The translations under genes were made by a program, and so were the position numbers. Below, piece after piece: positions 1 through 7,811 of a stretch of 9,425 nucleotides of DNA. How positions within the stretch are numbered: the first letter of the stretch is position 1; the number at the start of each line of letters is the position of its first letter. The stretch covers positions 1-9,425 of the forward strand of contig DHSR01000050.1 of the NCBI GenBank assembly GCA_002410555.1, written 5' to 3'. Under the pieces are notes generated by a model. The model was given only the letters and a program-made list of their open reading frames with translations, did no database searches and had not been told where the DNA came from. The DNA is from Bacteroidales bacterium UBA5281. Its GTDB lineage: Bacteria > Bacteroidota > Bacteroidia > Bacteroidales > Lentimicrobiaceae.

Positions 1-136
1 GAACGAGGTCAGGAGTTCTGAGGATACAAACTAAGTTCGTACTTTTATCGAAAATTTAGTGGTGTTAGTAAGTCATGAAATGGCCTGAGGGTCTATCGTT
101 TCGCTCATCACAAAAACAAAATAAGCAGCCAGGCCA

Positions 137-622
137 ATGGAAGATAATAATATCAGAATACATAGTACCCTGGATATGGGATATGATTTTTTCATCATTG
201 ACAAATGGGGTAAAAATTATCATTTCAAAATCTCAACATTTGTTGTTCCTTCTGGATTATTATCTGAAGCATTTGAAGTGATTGAAAATAATTTTGATAA
301 TGAACCCCGTGTCTTTCATATCTTATCACCTTTTGATTCCGATATTGAAAAGGCAGAGTTACAACTCAAAGGAAAAATTAAAAAAGGCATTAATAAACGA
401 TATTTGGATTATAAAGAGGGTAATTATTCCTTGGGTGATAATCTGGAATTTGCTGGTCGAATACTTATAGACCACATCTCTTATAATGATTCTGAAACTG
501 ATTATTGTTTCCAGGTTGATGGCAAAATGATTTCAGTTGAACAATTTTTGAATTTGCTGAGTGAAGTAAATGGATTTAATTTCAAATTCAGTATCTTTGA
601 CACAACTGACGAAATTGATTAA
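137..622 (+). CDS. Hypothetical protein, 161 aa, first gene of a two-gene unit
   Basis: I do not recognise this family. The product is a soluble, acidic protein with no signal peptide and no membrane segment. It has alternating hydrophobic and aromatic stretches near the N-terminus (YDFFIIDKWGKNYHFKI) and an acidic C-terminus (FDTTDEID). The start at 137 is the first ATG in frame after an in-frame TAA just upstream. A later in-frame ATG (residue 14) is possible, but no strong ribosome site separates them, as is usual in Bacteroidota. The stop lies 12 bases before the next gene on the same strand, so the two are probably co-transcribed. The coding sequence is visibly more AT-rich than the B12 locus, which fits an accessory region. 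The long uninterrupted frame and protein-like composition make it a likely real gene; its function is unknown. Confidence 0.7.
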   Translation: MEDNNIRIHSTLDMGYDFFIIDKWGKNYHFKISTFVVPSGLLSEAFEVIENNFDNEPRVFHILSPFDSDIEKAELQLKGKIKKGINKRYLDYKEGNYSLGDNLEFAGRILIDHISYNDSETDYCFQVDGKMISVEQFLNLLSEVNGFNFKFSIFDTTDEID

Positions 623-634
623 TCTTTTAAATAT

Positions 635-1057
635 ATGCCGTACATACCATTCTTTGAATTGTGCCCTGAGATTGCTGATAAAGAAACCCGGGTAATTACC
701 ATACTGCAAAAAGACAATAAATTTAACCTTCCGCAGGGTGAATATGTTTTCATAGAACTTTTCTGTGATGAATGCGATTGCCGCAGGGTGTTTTTGCAGG
801 TTTACATAAACGAACAAATAGCTGCTACCATCACTTATGGATGGGAAAAACTCTCTTTCTACCAAAAAGAATTTATGGGATTTAACGACGAGGATATTAA
901 AGAGTTAAAAGGGCCTTCTTTAGAGCAATTTCAGTATCAATCAGATAATTCAAACAGTATTCTGAAAATGTTTAATGAAATATTGCTACCGGATAAGGAA
1001 TATCTAAAAAGGATTGAAAAACATTATAAAGAATTTAAGCGGGTGCTAAAGTCGTAG
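635..1057 (+). CDS. Hypothetical protein with CxxCxC motif, 140 aa
   Basis: This is a small cytoplasmic-type protein that begins MPYIPFFELCPEIA. Its central segment, roughly residues 32-53, reads LPQGEYVFIELFCDECDCRR. Cys44, Cys47 and Cys49 form a CxxCxC cluster, and Cys10 is a possible fourth ligand, so binding of a metal such as zinc is plausible but inferred. From memory, a CDE...CDCRRV pattern recurs in uncharacterised bacterial proteins; I cannot name a family with certainty. The C-terminal third (about residues 105-140) is helical and lysine-rich. There is no signal peptide or membrane segment. It starts 12 bases after the upstream hypothetical gene, so the pair probably forms one transcript. 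No function is assigned. Confidence 0.72.
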   Translation: MPYIPFFELCPEIADKETRVITILQKDNKFNLPQGEYVFIELFCDECDCRRVFLQVYINEQIAATITYGWEKLSFYQKEFMGFNDEDIKELKGPSLEQFQYQSDNSNSILKMFNEILLPDKEYLKRIEKHYKEFKRVLKS

Positions 1058-1068
1058 CTGGAAACAAA

Positions 1069-1381
1069 ATGATAGAAATGCCATATTATGATTTTTAACT
1101 TTAATTCCGGAACTCTTTTGTTTTGTAAAGAGTAAAAAGGTTACTGCCTTTCCGGTATTTTCTGTCAATAACAGTTTTTATAATTGTGAAGATGGAGTAG
1201 GTGCTACCTTGTCCGCATATAATGATATTCTTAACGCTGAGTTATTTCACCAGAGACTCTTATGAAATTATTGAGAGACACCATTTCTAACTACTATAAG
1301 ACTTTTTTATCAAGATTAAATGAAGATTTATTTCTTCAGATGATTCAAAAAAATGGCGATGATTTTTTGCGTATAATATAA
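1069..1381 (+). pseudogene. Possible decayed ORF (two frame breaks) after the hypothetical gene pair
   Basis: This stretch has no intact gene but contains protein-like reading in successive frames. An ATG at 1069 gives MIEMPYYDF and then a stop, just after a run of five Ts (1092-1096). One extra T would join it to an open stretch ending at 1263-1265 that reads LTLIPELFCFVKSKK, then VNNSFYNCEDGVGATL, then AYNDILNAELFHQRLL. An ATG overlapping that stop (1262-1264) opens a 39-codon frame, MKLLRDTISNYYKTFLSRL onward, ending at 1381. The rejoined N-terminus (MPYYDFLTLIPEL) resembles the start of the upstream gene (MPYIPFFELCPEI), sharing MPY, F, L and PE at the same spacing. The 3' part overlaps the convergent CinA-like gene by 54 bases. 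This is inference; it could equally be non-coding sequence that is open by chance. Confidence 0.3.
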
Positions 1382-1819
1382 CTGGCAAACGAGTCCTTCA
1401 TCTTTTTTATCTGCAATAATCTTTTCAGAATGAACAATCTCTCCTCTGTACGATATCGAAACATAAGCGTATAATGAATTGATATTTTTTTGGGGAACAC
1501 ACGTTGCATATCCGGTAATTGATATGCCATAAGTACTCATAAATGACTTATTTATTTTCATTGCCATTTGTGCGGCAACTTCTTCCGAAACGCTATCGCA
1601 ACTATCAGCTAAAATAGGGGAAACCTCCAGATGCCTGGCTTTTTGTCCTAAATTAAAAGCAGTAAGTCCTCCCTCGAAGAATTCGGTAGCATTAGGAGGT
1701 TGCGACAGTGCCAATTGAATAAATCCCGAAGTTACGCTCTCAGCAACTGCGACCGTTTCTTTTTTTTGTAGAAGAATATCCCGAATTTGGTTTAGTTTCT
1801 CTGCATTGAACAACTCCAT
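1328..1819 (-). CDS. CinA C-terminal-domain family protein (PncC-like), 163 aa
   Basis: This is a stand-alone CinA C-terminal domain, close to the usual length of about 160-165 residues for PncC-type nicotinamide-nucleotide amidohydrolases, which deamidate NMN in NAD recycling. Visible family marks are AESVTSG at residues 26-32 (family AESxTGG, with the conserved Ser28), FEGGLTAFN at 48-56, a retained Lys60 and VSEEVA at 77-82. It diverges at key places. The tyrosine of the usual VxYSN segment is Phe55, and the usual TGIAGPxGG loop reads ITGYATCVP at 101-109. Deamidase activity is therefore uncertain, and a drifted or repurposed paralogue is possible. It is a cytoplasmic protein with no signal peptide. 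It lies 156 bases downstream of the BtuG-like gene on the same strand. I see no clear promoter in that gap, so read-through from the B12 locus cannot be excluded. Confidence 0.8.
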   Translation of the reverse strand: MELFNAEKLNQIRDILLQKKETVAVAESVTSGFIQLALSQPPNATEFFEGGLTAFNLGQKARHLEVSPILADSCDSVSEEVAAQMAMKINKSFMSTYGISITGYATCVPQKNINSLYAYVSISYRGEIVHSEKIIADKKDEGLVCQLYYTQKIIAIFLNHLKK

Positions 1820-1975
1820 GAAGCTATATTTTAAATTGCACTTTTAAACACTATTATTTAAAATTTTGTTCAGTTCTTAAAATGTTCGGTGTAAATGAAC
1901 GATCATTTTTATATTTTTATTCACTTGAGGTCTCGTTGCTCCTTATTCCATAATTTGATGATAAAAGCCTGTTTT

Positions 1976-3100
1976 CTAAGGCATAGCCGTAATCTTTCTG
2001 TCTACAAACGCCACATTTGCCGGACTAATTCCCGCTGAAAACTCAAATTTAAGTTTGCCCTTATAATCAAATGCATAAACTTTGCCATTACTCCCAAAAT
2101 CCAGGGCATCGGTAATATAAATAAGTTTGGAAATGGGATCGGCCTTAATGCCATACACGGTTTTTATGGAGGTGCCATCGGTGATAAAATTGCGGGTAAT
2201 TATATCTTCGGTTTTTACATTGAGCATGAGAATGCTGCTGCTTTGGCTGGTCCAATCATAATTATAAACCCAGGCAGTGTCGCCGGCAATGGTGAAGTTT
2301 AGTGCTTCAAAATCCGTAAAGGTGTGTTTGAGCGTTCCTGAAGCCACATCTACTATCTGAAGACGACTTTTCAGGTCATCATAATTGCCTCTGGAAATTA
2401 AATACATTTCTCCGTGTTTGTCTGGCAGGATGGTGTATGGATTGGGCCCGGCAGTAATTTTTTTCTCTTCGGTGAGGGTAAGGGGATCAATCACCGAAAT
2501 GGTATCATCATAGTTTGGAAAATTCAATCCGCCTGAGTTACTTACCCATATTTTTCCATAAGCAGCTGTGATACCATCGGGATTTCTGCCAACTGTAATC
2601 AATTTAGTTATTTCCAGTGAAGTGGTATCAATAACTGCCACGGTGCCATCAAAGTTACAGACAAATGCATTGGTACCATAAAAGGCAACTTTACGCGGCT
2701 GCCGGGGTTTGTTTCCATCAAAAAAGGGAATTTGTTTCAGGCTTTTGCAAGTTGAGGTATTTACTACCTCCACCTGACTTGAAACATTCACCACAATATA
2801 CATTTTGGAGCCATAAATAGCCAGATCGCTGCCGGTATCGCCCAATCCGCGGTGGTTAGCCGTATAAAAACACTTTTTCTCAAGGGTTGAATCCTCAAAG
2901 TTGAACCGGGTGAGTGAGGCATTGTTTGAATTGAAAAGGCCTTCATTCAACACATATACGCCGGTAACTATCGTGGTGGTGACTGCTGGTGTTTCCACAT
3001 CGGGTTCAGGCTCTTTGGTGCAGGAATACAATGCCATGGAACTCAGCATCAATGTTACTGCGAAAAGATTTTTTTTGAATAAGGGAGTTTGTTTATTCAT
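1976..3100 (-). CDS. btuG: BtuG-like surface beta-propeller lipoprotein, 374 aa
   Basis: The N-terminus is a lipoprotein signal: a basic start, a hydrophobic core (residues 12-25) and a lipobox-like LYSC with Cys27 as the lipidated residue. The residues after the cysteine, TKEPEPD, resemble the Lys-plus-acidic lipoprotein export signal that sends Bacteroidota lipoproteins to the cell surface. The mature protein is a run of propeller blades of YncE/DUF5074 type: VYVLNEG at about residue 48, then VAVIDTTSLEITKLITVG, ISVIDPLTLTEEKKITAG and LQIVDVASGTL. BtuG proteins of Bacteroides are surface propellers that bind cobalamin very tightly and cap BtuB. The assignment here rests on fold, lipidation and position directly after the BtuB-like gene in a B12-riboswitch locus. 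A 161-base gap separates it from that gene and I see no promoter match in it. Another surface propeller function is possible but less likely. Confidence 0.78.
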   Translation of the reverse strand: MNKQTPLFKKNLFAVTLMLSSMALYSCTKEPEPDVETPAVTTTIVTGVYVLNEGLFNSNNASLTRFNFEDSTLEKKCFYTANHRGLGDTGSDLAIYGSKMYIVVNVSSQVEVVNTSTCKSLKQIPFFDGNKPRQPRKVAFYGTNAFVCNFDGTVAVIDTTSLEITKLITVGRNPDGITAAYGKIWVSNSGGLNFPNYDDTISVIDPLTLTEEKKITAGPNPYTILPDKHGEMYLISRGNYDDLKSRLQIVDVASGTLKHTFTDFEALNFTIAGDTAWVYNYDWTSQSSSILMLNVKTEDIITRNFITDGTSIKTVYGIKADPISKLIYITDALDFGSNGKVYAFDYKGKLKFEFSAGISPANVAFVDRKITAMP

Positions 3101-3203
3101 TTTGAGGATTTTATTATTTGCTATTTGTGTTGAGTTTATTTTTTAAAATGATTTTAAGACTCTTGCACTGTAACTTAAAATACTTTAGAGCATTAAAAAT
3201 ACA

Positions 3204-3227
3204 TCGCGTCGTCGCGTCTTTGCGTGG
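3204..3227. repeat. Three tandem 8-bp units in the btuB-btuG gap
   Basis: Three consecutive 8-base units read tcgcgtcg, tcgcgtct and ttgcgtgg, in a gap that is otherwise AT-rich. From memory, short GCGTC/TTTGCGTG strings of this type recur between genes in many Bacteroidota genomes. It may be a remnant of such a dispersed repeat. No function is claimed. Confidence 0.5.
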
Positions 3228-3261
3228 GAGAAACATATCAGCTTTTCATTTTAATCAGTTG

Positions 3262-5247
3262 TTAAAAATTTAAACCAAGGGCTAGTGCAAAGCTTCGGCC
3301 GGGCATGGGGAAGCTTTTAATAACAACATATTGTTCATTAAAAAGGTTAGTGGCTTCCGCTTTTACCTGATAGCTCAGCTTAGTGGCTTTTTTTTCCCAA
3401 CTCAAACTTACATCACTCACCCACCAGCCCGGAAGCATGTTTTCCCACGTGTTTGCGGCTGAAATGTATCGGAATCCATTGAAAAGCAAACTGTAATTTA
3501 AGCTAACAGCATGGTACCGGATCGAGGCCATTCCCGAAAAGGTTTCCAAAGGAATGTAAGGAATTTGTTGCCTGTAAGACGATAAACTTTCATTCGACAC
3601 ATCCAACGCCTGCTGATAGGTGAAATTTACACTAAGGTTTAAGGTTAGATTTTTGGAAATCTCCGAATGCTGGTCAAGCTGGAGCTCGATACCTTTGGTC
3701 TGCACCTGGCCAATATTGCGCATGGACCATACAAAAAGGTTCTGAGTTGGGACGGCAATGATTTTATTATTCACCTGGTTTATAAATAAATCGGCCCTTC
3801 CGCTTATCGCAAACTGGTTATTTCTGGCAATGGAAAATAGTAATCCGGCATTGAGCTGATGCACATTTTCAGGCTTCAGGTTGAGGTTTCCTACAATATT
3901 GTAATACAAATCGTTAAATGTGGGCATACGGAAGGATTGTTTGTACATCAACCGAAACCGAAGCGAAGGTTCATTGAGCATCCGTAGCGAGAAGGATGCA
4001 AAAGGGGTGAATTTCGCCAGGTCCTTTTGATAGCCGCTGTCATTTTTATCTCTGATCAGGCAAAGCAAAAAGCCTGTGGAGGTTTCGGTGATTTTTCTTT
4101 TATAGCGCAGGTTGCCTGATGCCAGCAGGCTTAACCGCAAAGGGTTACGGTTATCGTAAAGGTTGGATGAAAAGGTGTTCACCACGCCATCTGCTGCCGT
4201 GGAAGCACTTAGAAATTTACCAAAGGTAATGTCCACTGCCTGTGAAACATAAAATTCGTTTTGCAGATAGCGGTTGTCAAGCAGTTTTTCCTGTCCCAGA
4301 TAATAGGGATCAACATAACGCAGCCATGCCCTCGACCAGCCTGCACTGCCCAGCGTAGAAACATGGTGGTTTTTGGTCTGATATTGAAGATTCAGCACGA
4401 AGTCTTTATTGGTGAGCCGTTGCGCGGATTGCGGATTGTAAAATACCACGGCTCCCGGTAGGCCACGGTCAGAATTATATAATCTTATTTTTGCATGAAA
4501 ATTTGCGCTGTCGCTTAGGTGGATAAAATAGCGGGCATGGGCGGAGAGCGCGGTAATGTCAGAATTATTGCGGTTAAGGGCTTGAGTGCCCGCACTGCCA
4601 TTGTCCACTATATAAGGATAATCTCCATCGGACTTAAGCCAGGAGGCAGTAATCTCTATCCATGACTTTTCGCCGGTTTTCCGGGAAAGATTGGCGGTTG
4701 GATTTATTAAACCGAAGGATCCTGCCTTTAGCCTGAAATTTCCATGCGTTTTTTGATGTTCAAAATTGGGCTGGATGCTCCGAAGATTAATCATTCCGGC
4801 TGAAGCAAAAGCCCGGGCCGGAAATGGTTGGGTTGCGGATGTACCAATGCTGAGCGAAATTTCTTCCAGTCCATCCAACGGAAGCTTTCCCAGGTCGATT
4901 TGTCCGCTGGCAATATCCGAAACCGGCATACCATCCACAAAAACCCCGGTATGATTGGCACCCAGGCTTCGGATCATCACCGTTTTCAATCCGCCAATGC
5001 CGCCATAATCGCGCAGGCTAACGCCAGAAAAGGTTTTTACGGCTTCGGCCACCGAGTTTCCCGCCACCGTATTGATTTGCGCTATATTAAGGATTTGCAA
5101 CGGATTCACGGATGTCTCCGCTCTGCTTATTTTTCTGGTTTTAACTTCAATGCCTTTAAGTTGTAAAGTGTCGCTAACCGGCTCCTGTGCCTGGAGTTGC
5201 AGCGCAATCATTCCGCAAAGGAAGCCGGTTAGCGATAGGAGTTTCAT
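3262..5247 (-). CDS. btuB: BtuB-like TonB-dependent outer-membrane cobalamin receptor, 661 aa
   Basis: This is a TonB-dependent receptor that would import cobalamin across the outer membrane using energy from TonB-ExbBD. A signal peptide covers residues 1-21 (MKLLSLTGFLCGMIALQLQA) and a TonB-box-like segment lies near 29-37 (QLKGIEVKT). The plug domain spans about 45-157, with the hallmarks VMIRSLGANHTGVFVDGMPV and GMINLRS. A 22-strand barrel is expected after that, with the typical LKPENVHQLNAG segment and a C-terminal strand ending in phenylalanine (SFALALGLNF). The length suits BtuB and is shorter than SusC-type receptors, which also carry an N-terminal extension absent here. The cobalamin specificity is inferred from the upstream cobalamin riboswitch and the BtuG-like partner. 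The start lies 15 bases after the stop of the DUF4465 gene, so translational coupling is likely. Confidence 0.88.
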   Translation of the reverse strand: MKLLSLTGFLCGMIALQLQAQEPVSDTLQLKGIEVKTRKISRAETSVNPLQILNIAQINTVAGNSVAEAVKTFSGVSLRDYGGIGGLKTVMIRSLGANHTGVFVDGMPVSDIASGQIDLGKLPLDGLEEISLSIGTSATQPFPARAFASAGMINLRSIQPNFEHQKTHGNFRLKAGSFGLINPTANLSRKTGEKSWIEITASWLKSDGDYPYIVDNGSAGTQALNRNNSDITALSAHARYFIHLSDSANFHAKIRLYNSDRGLPGAVVFYNPQSAQRLTNKDFVLNLQYQTKNHHVSTLGSAGWSRAWLRYVDPYYLGQEKLLDNRYLQNEFYVSQAVDITFGKFLSASTAADGVVNTFSSNLYDNRNPLRLSLLASGNLRYKRKITETSTGFLLCLIRDKNDSGYQKDLAKFTPFASFSLRMLNEPSLRFRLMYKQSFRMPTFNDLYYNIVGNLNLKPENVHQLNAGLLFSIARNNQFAISGRADLFINQVNNKIIAVPTQNLFVWSMRNIGQVQTKGIELQLDQHSEISKNLTLNLSVNFTYQQALDVSNESLSSYRQQIPYIPLETFSGMASIRYHAVSLNYSLLFNGFRYISAANTWENMLPGWWVSDVSLSWEKKATKLSYQVKAEATNLFNEQYVVIKSFPMPGRSFALALGLNF

Positions 5248-5262
5248 CTTAAATGCAAATAC

Positions 5263-7215
5263 TTAGTTTTTGCTAATTTTAAGGGTAGAATTGCCATGAA
5301 CACCTTCAACGATCAGTAAATATATTCCATTTACATAACCTTCGAGCGAGAGTTGTGTTTTGGCATTTACGGTGCGCTTTTCAAGCAGAAGCTGTCCGGA
5401 TGAATTGTACAATTTCAGTCCTGAGCCGGCTTCTACTTCAACATTTAATAAGCTGGTTGTAGGATTGGGATATACTTTTGGACGCAGAAAAGTTGCTTCA
5501 TCAATTCCCACATTGGTACTTATTGTTACCGTGAAATTATCGGTTACACTCATACCATTTGCATAAGCATTTACAGTAATTTCAGCCTGTCCGGTTGAGT
5601 TGGGAAGTGGCGTTAGCGTCAATAGAGACACGGTCACACCGGCAGTAATCAACGATGTATTGTCACTGCTGACTTCGTAGGTGAGTGCACATCCCGAAGC
5701 ATTGAAATAATGGTTCAGTTCCAGTTTAATGGGAGAAGCGTTTTCAGCAATGATCATATCTTCGATGGGCATTTTCACAAAGGGACCCTGAAGTTCCATC
5801 ACCGTAAGGTTATCCATGCAGAAATATGCGGGTGTATTTATTCCAAAATCACCTGAATCGGTGGATTCCATAGTAAACCGCAATTCCTTAACCATGCCCA
5901 TAGATTGCAGGTCAACCCATTTCCATGAATCCTGAATGTAATCGAGGGTATTGTCATCGAATCTGAAGTCGGCCAGATAATGGTAAATGGGTTCGGTCAC
6001 TGTATTGTCGGCCCGAATGCCCCAAATTTTTACCCTGAACCAGTCGGGATCATTGCCTGAATCACCACCAAACTTTTTGTTAAACATCGTTCCATCACGC
6101 ATGGTGATGTAGGCCATTTCATTGTTGTTGATATAAAAGCCGCTAAAACTTGCTGCATTTCCATCTGTAACAGTAATTATGGATGGTATGGGGTCGTATG
6201 TGCCGCCCAACCAGTCAGATGCAACAAAAGCTACTGCATAATTGGTGGAATCGCCATCCATGCCGGTGAGTGAAGCGGAAGCGAACTGGTCATGATCATA
6301 TGCTCCATTCAGGGATGAAAGATTAGAATAAGCAAATCCTGACCAGAAACCTTCGCTACCATCATACCTAAAGGATAATGGGCCGGATGTAAATGAGCTT
6401 ACCCCGGATGGAAAGAAATAGGATTCAGGTTCCAGTGCCAATCCATTAAAGTTAACGAGTGAATTTTGAACGTTTCCGTTAATAACGGCTACGCCATCCA
6501 GATCGAATCCGCCCGTATCAAATGGGGTAGGGTAGGGGTCGTTTACTATGTTTCCCTCAGAGTCATAGGTAGCAAATGCAGCATCTATACTACCAACCAC
6601 ATCTATAATTCTTACAAAACGAATGGCGTTTACATCCACCAATGGATCGTAAGGGATTTCGCTAAGGTCAAAGGGTGTGCCGAATCCCTGACGATATTTT
6701 CCGGCCAGGTTGTGAAGGTTGGTTGGATCAATTTCATCCCATGGTCCGATCTGTGTATCGCTGTCAGTTAAAGAGATAGCAGGAAATCGGCTGAAATGAA
6801 TGCCATCCGAGCTTACTTCCACAAAAGCAACTTCAAGAAAGGTATCTCCAAAAGAGTTCTCAAATACAGCAAAATCAGCACCAGGTCCATCCACAATCAG
6901 GCGGTCAAAAGTGAGGGTAGCCATTCCGCCATCGCCCAGGCTGACTATATTCACAGAATTACCTTCGGCTGTTTGCAAAGCATTTGAAGGTTTCCCGAAA
7001 GTTGCCCGGTTTGAGCCGGCAGCATATACCGAAGTGTCGCTAATCTGCACATAACCGCGAACCACATCCACTCCTGTAGCCCATGATTTAATAATGGAGG
7101 AATCTTTCGCAATGGCATTGGAGCCTGTTTGTCCGGCTGCCGGAGGAAAAGGCCCCTGAGCCGAAAGTGACATAAAAGCCAGTAAAGGCAGCAAACTGAG
7201 TAAATACCTGGTCAT
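5263..7215 (-). CDS. Secreted DUF4465 protein with T9SS sorting tail, 650 aa; BtuH-like candidate
   Basis: A signal peptide (residues 1-19, ending LSA) leads into a beta-rich domain at about 25-250 with ADFAVFENSFGDTFLEVAFV and EVSSDGIHFSRFP, a segment seen in secreted surface proteins. Next comes a DUF4465 domain at about 260-475, with the hallmark GFWSGFAYSNLSS, then FYINNNEMAYITMRDG and a closing AYFCMDNLTV. An Ig-like domain follows at about 480-567. A type IX secretion sorting tail runs from about 578 to the end (KVYPNPTTSLLNVE, then GYVNGIYLLIVEG and LKISKN). The product should cross the outer membrane through T9SS and remain anchored or be released. It lies 44 bases after the membrane-protein gene and 15 bases before the btuB-like gene, inside the riboswitch-controlled unit. 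From memory, DUF4465-type proteins are linked to the BtuH family of surface B12 binders in gut Bacteroides. Corrinoid binding here is inferred from that and from context. Confidence 0.85.
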   Translation of the reverse strand: MTRYLLSLLPLLAFMSLSAQGPFPPAAGQTGSNAIAKDSSIIKSWATGVDVVRGYVQISDTSVYAAGSNRATFGKPSNALQTAEGNSVNIVSLGDGGMATLTFDRLIVDGPGADFAVFENSFGDTFLEVAFVEVSSDGIHFSRFPAISLTDSDTQIGPWDEIDPTNLHNLAGKYRQGFGTPFDLSEIPYDPLVDVNAIRFVRIIDVVGSIDAAFATYDSEGNIVNDPYPTPFDTGGFDLDGVAVINGNVQNSLVNFNGLALEPESYFFPSGVSSFTSGPLSFRYDGSEGFWSGFAYSNLSSLNGAYDHDQFASASLTGMDGDSTNYAVAFVASDWLGGTYDPIPSIITVTDGNAASFSGFYINNNEMAYITMRDGTMFNKKFGGDSGNDPDWFRVKIWGIRADNTVTEPIYHYLADFRFDDNTLDYIQDSWKWVDLQSMGMVKELRFTMESTDSGDFGINTPAYFCMDNLTVMELQGPFVKMPIEDMIIAENASPIKLELNHYFNASGCALTYEVSSDNTSLITAGVTVSLLTLTPLPNSTGQAEITVNAYANGMSVTDNFTVTISTNVGIDEATFLRPKVYPNPTTSLLNVEVEAGSGLKLYNSSGQLLLEKRTVNAKTQLSLEGYVNGIYLLIVEGVHGNSTLKISKN

Positions 7216-7259
7216 GCTTTTTAATTTTAGATTGATTTATATTGGTTGATTTGAGATTT

Positions 7260-7811
7260 TCAGGCTGTTTTGAGTTGGGGTAAGCGCGATTGAGCATAAG
7301 CAAAGCCATAAAAAACGGCAAAAGAATAGACCAGGTCGCCGGCAAGTGTGTTCCGGAAGAAAGGAATGGCAGCAGAATAGCAGGCAAGCAGTCCCTGTGA
7401 AGTTAAAGGATACATTGTGCCGCTTATCCATACTCCAAAATTAGAAACCGTAAAAAATATTATTGAGGCCGAAAGGCTGGTGAATAGGATGTTATTTACG
7501 GATAATTTTTTCAGAGTTATTGAACCCAGCAGCACAATGAGTGCGAAGGCAGCATAGGTAAAGATGGCGCCCTGATAGAAAGGAACAAAGCTGCCGAAAA
7601 AGGTATAGTTCAGAAAGAGGTCGCTAAACCACAGAGCCAGCAGGGGAATCAGATAGGCTGCCCAGCGGTTGGTATAATGTGCACCGCCAAACAGCGCCAG
7701 GGCTGCTATGGGTGAAAAGTTGAACGGATGTGGAAGTAGCCGGCTCAGGGCCAACGTCAGCACAATGGCTGAAATCACAGCAAAGCGAAGGGGAATTCGG
7801 TTGTTTTTCAT
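7260..7811 (-). CDS. Multi-pass membrane protein (DUF6580 type), candidate B12-related transporter, 183 aa
   Basis: This is a small integral membrane protein with about six hydrophobic segments, near residues 8-26, 31-44, 50-69, 81-100, 108-127 and 156-174. The pattern FSPIAALALFGGAHY, then WFSDLFLNY, then FFRNTLAGDLVYS matches what I recall of DUF6580. That family has the size and layout of the substrate-binding S subunits of ECF vitamin transporters. It is the first gene behind the cobalamin riboswitch, which makes an inner-membrane role in uptake of B12 or a precursor a reasonable inference. No ECF ATPase or BtuCD gene is visible in the window, so it would act alone or with partners encoded elsewhere, as BtuM does in other bacteria. 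The only methionine near the N-terminus is the start. The next gene begins 44 bases downstream. Confidence 0.82.
   Translation of the reverse strand: MKNNRIPLRFAVISAIVLTLALSRLLPHPFNFSPIAALALFGGAHYTNRWAAYLIPLLALWFSDLFLNYTFFGSFVPFYQGAIFTYAAFALIVLLGSITLKKLSVNNILFTSLSASIIFFTVSNFGVWISGTMYPLTSQGLLACYSAAIPFFRNTLAGDLVYSFAVFYGFAYAQSRLPQLKTA

Noticed and set aside
75..281. Alternative reading frame upstream of and overlapping the first hypothetical gene
   Set aside because: It overlaps a longer frame with more protein-like composition, and its own product looks like a low-complexity shadow.
731..790. Ten-base direct repeat ccgcagggtg (731-740 and 781-790) inside the second hypothetical gene
   Set aside because: Both copies lie in one coding frame context and a single ten-base match 50 bases apart is weak; no further copies are seen.
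1893..1908. Inverted repeat aaatga-acga-tcattt followed by T-rich sequence, considered as a terminator
   Set aside because: The stem is only six AT-rich pairs, and on the minus strand, where the neighbouring genes are transcribed, the T run is on the wrong side.
3262..5247. SusC-type glycan receptor instead of BtuB
   Set aside because: There is no N-terminal carboxypeptidase-like extension, no SusD gene nearby, the length is too short, and a cobalamin riboswitch heads the operon.
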